Assembly: GCA_005765155.1 (NCBI GenBank)
Contig: VCCP01000006.1
Location: 1,624,501 to 1,688,500, forward strand
Reading direction: 5' to 3'
Length of the DNA stretch: 64,000 nt
Source: Zelopaecilomyces penicillatus
Lineage: Eukaryota > Ascomycota > Sordariomycetes > Hypocreales > Pseudodiploosporaceae
Below are positions 56,701 through 64,000 of this stretch, piece after piece. The notes below the pieces were generated by a model. That model was not told the DNA's origin. It did not search any database and was given only the letters and a program-made list of their open reading frames with translations. The position numbers were made by a program, and so were the translations under genes. Numbering within the stretch: the first letter of the stretch is position 1; the number at the start of each line of letters is the position of its first letter.

Positions 56701-57306
56701 CCGCATGCTATTCATATCCCTAAAGCTGATCTTGCGGCGAATGCTACCCTTAATGCTTCGCAGGGGGCTTACTCTACCGCTGTTTTCGACCTCATCTGCA
56801 CGAATTCGTTCAGCACGAGGATTGACCATGGGTGGGCGAGACTGGATTTTGGCACCAGCGGTGAAGGAGAGATCCTCCAAAAAGTTTTCCCGCTCAGCAG
56901 CAAACTTGACCAGGGCCTTGTCAAAGTCGAAGTCGCCCATCAGGCCATTCTCGCCAGAGGCAACCACGCCATTGGTGTTTGCTGCCTTGACTGCCTTGAT
57001 GGTAGTGCTGCTCCTGTTGCTCCTGGTATTGCCGTCAACTTCTTCGAGGGTGTGGACAGAGAAGCGGCCATCCATGGAAAGCTTAGAGAGTCGATTGGCC
57101 GAGTTTTGGCGGGAATGGCGAGCGGTATCGGGTTTAGATTGCCCGTTAACGGGTTTGATATCGGGCTCTCCATCTTCGACGATGGTCAGACTAGAGGCTC
57201 CGGGACGATTCGACTGCGACTGCGAGGGCGGGGCATCGTCGTAAGATATCGATTCTACGCCGGCGATCCAAAAGTATTCAGCCAGGGGGGGCGACGAGCT
57301 GTCCAT
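53712..57306 (-). CDS. DENN-domain protein with C1-like zinc module, 1158 aa
   Basis: Probable Rab guanine-nucleotide exchange factor. Two exons on the minus strand: 57306-54285 and 54166-53712, intron 118 bp (GTATGT ... TTACAG), joining MMRETQ-GFNEFIHDRETKV. The uDENN part is near residues 1-15 (EYFWIAGVESI) and 278-350 (RFPDYVPMFAFPNDIQIV, SWHGFTMTSDD). The cDENN/dDENN core is at about 485-690: RYVVNLCTEAVSP, LFRCLSLENIVALFEFAMSE, RIIFLSSHTSMLHLACHAIA, WASIFIPVLP, CPYIVGVERRYE, DDYVLVDLDKDT. A long S/P-rich disordered linker follows. Then at about 890-940 comes H-x-F...C-x2-C-x8-Y-x-C-x2-C...H-x2-C-L...C, a C1-type (diacylglycerol/phorbol-binding-like) zinc arrangement. The second exon encodes KSLPHDQQEYATMM-like helices and an R/P-rich tail. 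Which Rab it serves is unknown. Confidence 0.92.
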
Positions 57307-58471
57307 GACATGTCAGTTGTCCTGTCTGGACCGCAGACACGGCGATTGATCCAAGGCGTTCGTTCCGCAGCCTGCCACTCGACCCCTTCGGCAGCGTGTT
57401 CGGTGTGCTTTCTTTTCCCCGGCGGCGGTCTGGACAGTATTTATTGCTTTTATTTTCTTTATTCTCCCTTTCCCCTGTTCTACAGGCGATCGGTCCGTGT
57501 CTGGCACGCGTGGCACAGTAGGATGCCGGGGCTGGCTGCAAGCAGGTCAGCAAGAGGGCATGCGGGACAGGGTATGAGCCTGTAATGGGCCTGTATGGGC
57601 CTATATACGGGCCTGTAGAAGCATGTATGAGCTTGTTTGGCGGCAGGTAGCATTGCCGCCGCCACCGAAGAAAAAGACGCTGAAACAGCTACATGTACGC
57701 ACCGGAAGTCGGACAGGCGCTTTGTGATGTTGGGGCGTCTGATGAGTGTAGGAAACGCGAGCGCGCGAAGCTGCAGGCGGGTTTTGATGGGTTTGGCAGA
57801 GCAAAATGGCGAAGTCGGGCGAAAAAGAGAAGCGCCCTAACAGACCGACTTGGAGAAGGGAGGGGGGTCTCCAACGCCGCCAGCGGGCCTGTGTGTGTTC
57901 GATATTGGGGGGGTGTGCGAGCGTACGAGAGCGTGTTATCCGTATGTACGTGTGATACTCTCCAGGGCACCGGGCGATTTCAGATGCTGCACGTCGGCGC
58001 TCGGTCGCAGGCAGCACACGTATCTGCAGTGTGTAGCTGTGTCTTTTGCAGGCTGGGAGCGGTAATGGCGAGGCATTCGCAGAAGAGAGAATGTAGGTTG
58101 CAGCAGCACGATGGAGGAAATGAAGGCGAGCGAGGTTTGAGGAGGGTCAAGGTCGGCAGACAGACGGCCCATAGTAGTAGTGGTATTTACCTCTAGTACC
58201 TGTTAGTTGACTACAGGATGTAACTTACAGGTATTAACTACTACAGGACGGACCTGTGCTGGACAGTCAGTCACATTATAGTCTGGACCCTACCGTGCCT
58301 TGCAGGCTCACAGTCACGCCTACATACAGGAACACTGCAAGACCAGGCCTACGCAAGATGGTGGCATCACTACCCGGGTCTAACAGACTAGGAGGGGGGC
58401 ACGAACCAGCCAGGCCCGGCACCGATCGACGGCGGCGGCTTTTTGGGCAGAGACTACCAACCTACACATTC

Positions 58472-58487
58472 TACGGAGTACGGAGTA
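58472..58487. repeat. Overlapping pair of TACGGAGTA motifs
   Basis: Two copies of the 9-mer TACGGAGTA share two bases (58472-58480 and 58479-58487). The same 9-mer is found at 23626-23634 and 31852-31860. Confidence 0.85.
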
Positions 58488-59135
58488 AGAGGTACGCAGC
58501 ATAACTGTATGCTATGTATGAAATGGATAATAACTAGTGGTTGTAGATAATAGAGCGGTGATGGTATCAGACACACTTGACACCGTCTCCCAGAATGATG
58601 AGCCAACGGCTCAATTCAAAGGCCGGCCAACAGAGACCGACAAAGGTAGGGCGAGCAGAAATACTCACGACCACCGATCGATTGATGGCATGCAGAAGCA
58701 GGCAGGCAGAGGGAGACAGATCAAGAGGGGATAAAGCGCCTGTGGAGATGCGTGGCACCGCCTGGCTATGACCTCGTGGGCTCGGTTTTGGTTTGGGGCC
58801 AAAGGGGGTAATAGACGCATTACCGTAGTCTATATCAAAGACACGCTGCACGCCTGTCTTGCATCGTCTTGTATCAGAAGAGCGCGCGATGCAAAGTTAG
58901 TTTGGGCGAAGCGTGAAGAAATATAAACATAAAATAACGGATTGGTTTCTAGATATTAACACACAGCAGAGCGGATGTGTGTACGGTAGGTAGGTAATAG
59001 GAGGTGAAAAGACAATGGGCTTTCCTCATGGACCTGGCGATACGTAACATCAGCGGCCAGGGAGCCTTGGGCACGCACCAATCTGAGACCACGGCTCCTC
59101 CATGATGCCCCATCCCATGATTCTCATCCATGGTC

Positions 59136-59171
59136 CATCCATCCCATCCCATCCCATCCCATCCCATCCCC
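59136..59171. repeat. (CCCAT)n pentamer repeat
   Basis: About six tandem CCCAT units preceded by CCATCCAT and followed by CCCCACCCCC. It is intergenic. Confidence 0.9.
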
Positions 59172-62100
59172 ACCCCCATCATCAGGGGAGGTGCCAAGCA
59201 AGGCCTGCCAATCCGTCAGCCTGTATTTGTCCCTGGCGCTGCTAGGCTAGCAACAGGGTGCAAAACAGACACCGCTGATAGGACAGTGCCCGAATACCTA
59301 GTTAACTTGACTGAGATTTCTATTATATTTCTGAATAATGTTAGAGATTTCTAGTTTTCAATAAATTCATCAGATGAAATAAATATCTTGGTGAGGTTCC
59401 GGCTGTATTTTTTTGCACCCTGTTGGCTGGTTTACTGGCTGGGGCGCGAGACCCTCGGGCCAGGCTGGCAACGCTAGACAGTCGGGTCTATACCTGTCTT
59501 GGACAGGGCCGTCGTCGATGAGGACCCTCCATGATCAAGGATCAGGGCATCAACCCCCCAAGTGTGGTGCTTGCCAACTTGCTTGTCCCTGGATGGTTGC
59601 ACGTGCATCCCAGCATTGGCTCGGCATCACCGCCTAGGTAAGTATTTTCCATCCAGTCACGGAACCTGGTCTGCACGTCCAAGCAAGCACCTGGAAATCA
59701 GGCGAACAAGCTCTGATGAGATGCACAGGGCTCGGCTTATGACGTACTTGTGCCTATGCAACTCCTCTGCAAAGTATTACAGCATTGACATGTTGCAACA
59801 AGAGGGAAGATAAACCGGCATCATGTACGTAGCGTAGCATGTAGGTGTAAGGCAATATGGACAGACCTATTCGAGGTCCAAGGTCCGGCTAGCTGGTATT
59901 TCTAGCGCTCTGCTATAGCAGCTGTTATAGCAGGTTCTGGATCACTGTCATGCACTTGGACGGCCGGCACTTTTCTTGGGAGTTTTGAGGCGTTCGCAAG
60001 TCCGCTCTAAAGTCAGCACTTTCACGCCGGTAGCTTAGTAGGTAGGTGTCTAGCAGTCTACTGCGTAGAGTAGTGCTAGGTAGTATGAAGTAGTAATAGT
60101 ACTGCCTGTATGTGATAGTCAGCCGTAGGATGCACTCGATCGCTTTCCATTGCGCTACGCGGCCCGTGATTATTTGCAGGACGATGAGGTACTCGTCGCC
60201 TCCTGCAGCTCTCTGATATGGTTGTTTCGTGCCAAGGTAGGCACGAAGCAGCCACCTGCAGGTGTTATACGAGCCACAACATGCACCAGCACCACCAACA
60301 AAACTAGAGTCGCACGTATCTGTACCTTGCATATCTCCTGAACCATTCCATTCTGCACCTTTTCGGATGCACATCCTCCTCGCAGTCTACAAGGCCATCA
60401 GGCTGGTATATATCAACATTATACCTTTACTCTTTTTATCCATTAATTACTTCGCACAATGTTCTTTGCGCCGTACAATGATCAACGCACATGCCAGCCA
60501 GCAGCCTCCATGCCGCTTGGGGCCCGGGCTGGGATGTGATGCAGGTACCAGGCACGCGAGCGAACGGCTTCCCGCACGGAGAGGCCAAGCCGGGGGCGGT
60601 AGAGAGCAAGCCAAGACCAGGCCCAAGCCAGGAGTTGCTTTTTGTGACTGTGAATCGTCTGGTCCCCCCCCCCCGTTCCCTTACAGTACTGGACGGTGGA
60701 CTAACCTGTTAGTGCCATGCCACGCCTCGCCCGTTGTCTGACTGGTTTCTTCTGTTGCGCCCAGACCTGTCCAGGGCCCATTTGGCCGCCTCGTCTAGGG
60801 GGGGCGTGACGTGAGTTCCTGGAGGCAGGCGTCTTGCTTTTTTCCCTTGCCCACAAACTAACGATGCTGGTATGGCGAAGAAGGTTCAGGTTACGCTGGC
60901 TGTGTACGTACGTAACTTAATGAGTTAAGCACGGAACGACGGAGACTACAGCTAAGTAACAAATACCTAGCTGACATCAAGCACATCTGTCCGTTCAAAG
61001 GGTTGATACACTTACAAAAGGCCAAAAAGCAATACACATACTGTGCTCTTCTCCTTGACTCAACCCATGGACGAAATAGAAATGGAAATAGTTGTGAGGT
61101 CCAGGTGCACATCCGGCCTGCTCTTTAACAACCCGCTTATTCCACCCTTTAACCCTGTCCGGTACCTTGCAGGTCGCCGATAATCAGTCCATCGCCTGTT
61201 GGACAAGGCACCGTTGTCTTCAGGGACTCCATCCCCGTTTGCACTACACCCGCAGCGAGGAAACGGGGGAGCAGCCGACCAATTGTGGCATATGATCCAA
61301 GTTTGTATTTACTCATCCATATTTCCTCGAGGGGTCCAGCCCCAAGAGGAATCAGAAACAGAACTGTTTAGGAGAGGAGGCAGAAGGTCGGTCACTTTGC
61401 CACCGCCGCCGCCTTCAAATTATGAAGTGCCCACTATCCATTCAAGACGCCCCCTTCGCCATTACTCGTACGTGTCGAGCGCAGTGTTAATGAACTCGTG
61501 TCTTTTGAGCACGGTAACCGACAAGACGCACCGTTCTAAACGTCTGTGTTCCTTGTTTAGTTGTCTCCCAGCACCTCAATAGGTACAACTTCATATCTCC
61601 CAAACACGGATCAGTGTTTGTGGATCCTAAGCCTTGAAGAGACTGGCGGGCTCCAGTCCGTTTCAGGTCTCTTTCGGCTCCCCCCACTGACCCGATCTTA
61701 GCCAGCCAACGCTTCCACCAGACGACCAGCTTTAGTGTCATTTGGTGTACAAAGGTACTGTTCCGTATTCCGTAAACCGGGAGTCCCCTGATGATCATCC
61801 ACAACTGTTGATCAGGAAAAGACATGAGAGCCCCAACTTTCGCATCTCATTACCCCTGTCACGCAATCCCTAAACCAGGTATAGCATTTCTGGTAGGTGT
61901 TCATTCTTACGTAGGTTGTTTGCCACTTGACTGGGTCCCGCTGAAGTTGAGGCGCGTTTCTCGGACGCATCCGGTATGGCAAATACAACCGTACGCCACG
62001 AGAAGTCATGCTACACCAAAGGTTGCTTGCCTCAGCTGCTGATTTACATATGGATACAAAGTTCATAGCTATCAATGATTAAGTACTAAGGACGTGCCAG

Positions 62101-63033
62101 ATCGAAAGCTAAAACTGCGACCAGTGTACTAGGTGCATGCATGTAAGTAAGTAATGCACTGACTTAAAATGTTGCTATGAGTACACGGCACAGCATAGCT
62201 AGGACGACTACGTAGAGGCTATTGTTGCGGCAGATAAACCCATCTGCCGGGCTTGTGGCTAACGTAGTCTGTTTTGCTTTTGTTGATGCATCCACCGATG
62301 TCTCAGCCAAAGTACCATAGCATCAAATCCCAAACCAGTCAGCAAACTTGCAAGTTCCCGCTTTCTTCCGCGTCTGTTTTGGCACCCGTAGTTGTTCCTA
62401 AACACACAATAAGCATGCAAATTGCCATAACAAACCATATTCAGTCCATTGTGGATAACAATTTCTCGATATTGAAGCTTTGCGTACACGAAAAGAACTT
62501 GGAGAACATGCATGGATCTAGGGTAGCTGCGATACATCTTGATCATGCTATGAATAAGAAACTCATTGTAATACACCACAATCCTTACTGCTACTAAACT
62601 CAAAATGTAACACGACAATGATATCGCCGGCTTCCAATTCGTAGTGGTAACTTATTAAATTTCCTTACAAAGTACTCGACATAGCTCACATATCGAATCA
62701 ATGTCCGACCAGTGACAACTCATCAAGAATGATTCCCTGCTTTCCTCAAATTCCCATAGGTAATCTCGCAGAAACTATATGTGTACATCTTGCATGGCTA
62801 GCATACCTACGTTTATAACAACACCATTTCGCAATGGTGGTATTCTCTCAGACCACTCGCCTCAACCTTGACATATTATCAATGTTACTCACAAACATGG
62901 CTTGACTGCTGCGACTCGTTCGAGGCACCTGTCGAGTTGCGTGATAACAGACAAGACTGATGCCTCACCATGGTCCAATAACTCCTGACTGATGAATATC
63001 GTATCCTCCTTCCTCGTGGTTTAGGGCCACTTC

Positions 63034-64000
63034 TCATTTGCCGAGGGCTCGAGTGCCCAGCTTTCCTGTTGACAAGAAGCCTCTATTCCCCATGGCCCCT
63101 CTCCACCCGATGCCCAGAACACCAAACACCATCCGCCCATCTGGCGTCGTTTTTATCCCACCACCATCCTCCTCAAACACGACAAAGCATACCTGCTCGA
63201 TCTCGCCCGGGTGCAGCATCGGCTTCTGGTCCCCATTCGGGCCCCAGTTGCAGTCTTGGTAGCCGAGCCCTTCCTCCACGTCCATGACGACTTTTTCCAG
63301 CTGCACCGCATCTTCGCTGCAGTTTTCCAGCTGAGCTTCGAGAGCCCACTTCCTGCTGCCGACATTTTGGTCCGCGTCCGCGTCTGCGCCGCCCAACGCA
63401 CTCACCTTTGTCCGTACGATAAGAGAGGCCTTGCAGATGAACTGGTATAGCTTTCGAAAAGTCCTCGTCCGCCCACTCGTCTCCGTAGCCTCATAGTAGC
63501 TCACCGTTACCGCCAAAACGTGATTGCCTTCCTCCTTGAGGTCAAATGAGACCACCCTCTGTAGTGTACCCGCGGGTTCAATGTCCACCCCGCCAGCGCT
63601 CTCGGGCTTGAGCTCCAGCTTCTGAGCCCCCGCCAGCCCTGGTGTTTTCATCTCCGCTTCGATGCGGACATCGCGAATATGCTTCAATGAGTCGGCGGGC
63701 AGATCATTGTTCGCACACAACGTACAGCCAAATGTCTCCCCCACGTAGGCAGATCCAAATGAAACCGGGAGATTGAGAATCGGGCTGAGGAGAAAAGGAG
63801 CTGGATTGGTTTCGGTTTTCGAGGAGTAGGCGAGCGAGGCTGGCACAGGAAGATGCTTCGATGACGGGAGAGGCAGAGGAGACTCAATAGGATACTGCGT
63901 CACTAGCGATGGCTGAGAGAGCCTAGTGGTTGTTAGATGATGATTCTGTCCAACTTACTTGCCGCGCCTACCTAAGGACCTTGACGGACACCGAATGTGG
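63034..64000 (-). CDS. TRAPPC13-like (DUF974) TRAPP complex subunit, 5' end outside window
   Basis: Subunit of TRAPP complexes in ER-Golgi and Golgi traffic and autophagy. Two exons visible on the minus strand: 64000-63972 (PHSVSVKVLR, incomplete at its start) and 63922-63034, with a 49-bp intron (GTAGGC ... ACTAG) that gives VLR-LSQPSLVTQYPIESPLP. Recognisable blocks are LNLPVSFGSAYVGETFGCTL, CANNDLPADSLKHIRDVRIE, RKLYQFICKASLIVRTKV, WALEAQLENCSEDAVQLEKV, and the end FGVLGIGWRGAMGNRGFLST with GTRALGK. These beta-sandwich elements match the family from memory. The start codon should lie within a few codons beyond position 64000, since the family begins with a short M...PHSVSVKVLR-type leader. 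No defect seen. Confidence 0.9.

Larger units (their letters stand above)
57307..63033. other. Gene-poor tract, 5.7 kb
   Basis: Lies upstream of the DENN gene and downstream of the TRAPPC13-like gene, both on the minus strand. It contains overlapping TACGGAGTA copies at 58472-58487, a CCCAT pentamer repeat at 59136-59171, a GTACGTACGTA near 60905, C runs and many TAGGTA-like motifs. ORFs up to 167 codons overlap on both strands and lack recognisable content. No RNA gene was recognised. Confidence 0.5.

Noticed and set aside
1..64000. A secondary-metabolite cluster, transposon, CRISPR array or viral insertion
   Set aside because: No polyketide or peptide synthetase, terpene synthase, transposase, reverse transcriptase, integrase, spacer-repeat array or viral gene was recognised in any frame.

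Overview
The window looks like a chromosomal segment of a filamentous ascomycete, most likely a sordariomycete and probably of the order Hypocreales. The genes carry short introns (about 50-225 bp) with GTAAGT/GTATGT donors, CTAAC/CTGAC branch sites and TAG/CAG acceptors. The proteins are typical of Pezizomycotina: facA-type acetyl-CoA synthetase, Ssn6, an ADM-B-like ADAM protease and DUF726. Short TAGGTACCTA-like palindromes are scattered between genes. I reconstructed exon structures by hand from splice signals, reading frame and conserved protein sequence. I see no prophage, CRISPR array or intact transposon.

Layout. 1-941: 3' part of a replication factor C subunit (+). 1405-1605: a 66-residue zinc-finger protein (+). 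4539-7207: acetyl-CoA synthetase (+), convergent with a small unknown ORF at 7565-7867 (-). 11791-14316: a membrane ADAM metalloprotease (+). 15018-15721: a small Q/acid-rich unknown protein (-). 17303-19688: a Sif2/TBL1-type LisH-WD40 corepressor gene (-) with a 17-nt microexon. 25292-26440: a TMEM115-like Golgi membrane protein (+). 33755-36742: the Ssn6/Cyc8 TPR corepressor (+). 37341-38784: ribosomal protein L3 (+). 39297-40171: a nuclease-A-inhibitor-like protein with a possible mitochondrial leader (+). 42065-43471: a disordered S/T-P-rich protein (+). 44105-45939: anthranilate synthase component I (-). 47134-49020: DNA polymerase iota-like Y-family polymerase (+). 50676-52861: a DUF726 alpha/beta-hydrolase with an RGG-rich N-terminus (+). 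53712-57306: a DENN-domain protein with a C1-like zinc module (-). 63034-64000: a TRAPPC13-like TRAPP subunit (-), cut by the window end.

Most genes are housekeeping: replication and translesion synthesis, translation, acetyl-CoA and tryptophan synthesis, Golgi and vesicle traffic, and chromatin-linked repression. They are not arranged as a pathway cluster. Three gene-poor tracts stand out for a fungal genome: 19689-25291, 26441-33754 (directly upstream of SSN6) and 57307-63033. They hold microsatellites, a 26-bp perfect palindrome, a cloverleaf-like RNA candidate and repeated short motifs, but no convincing protein genes. The least expected biology is the NuiA-like protein, the hydrolase with an in-frame extension behind a single stop codon, and the structured-RNA candidate. 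I found no clear new multi-gene system.
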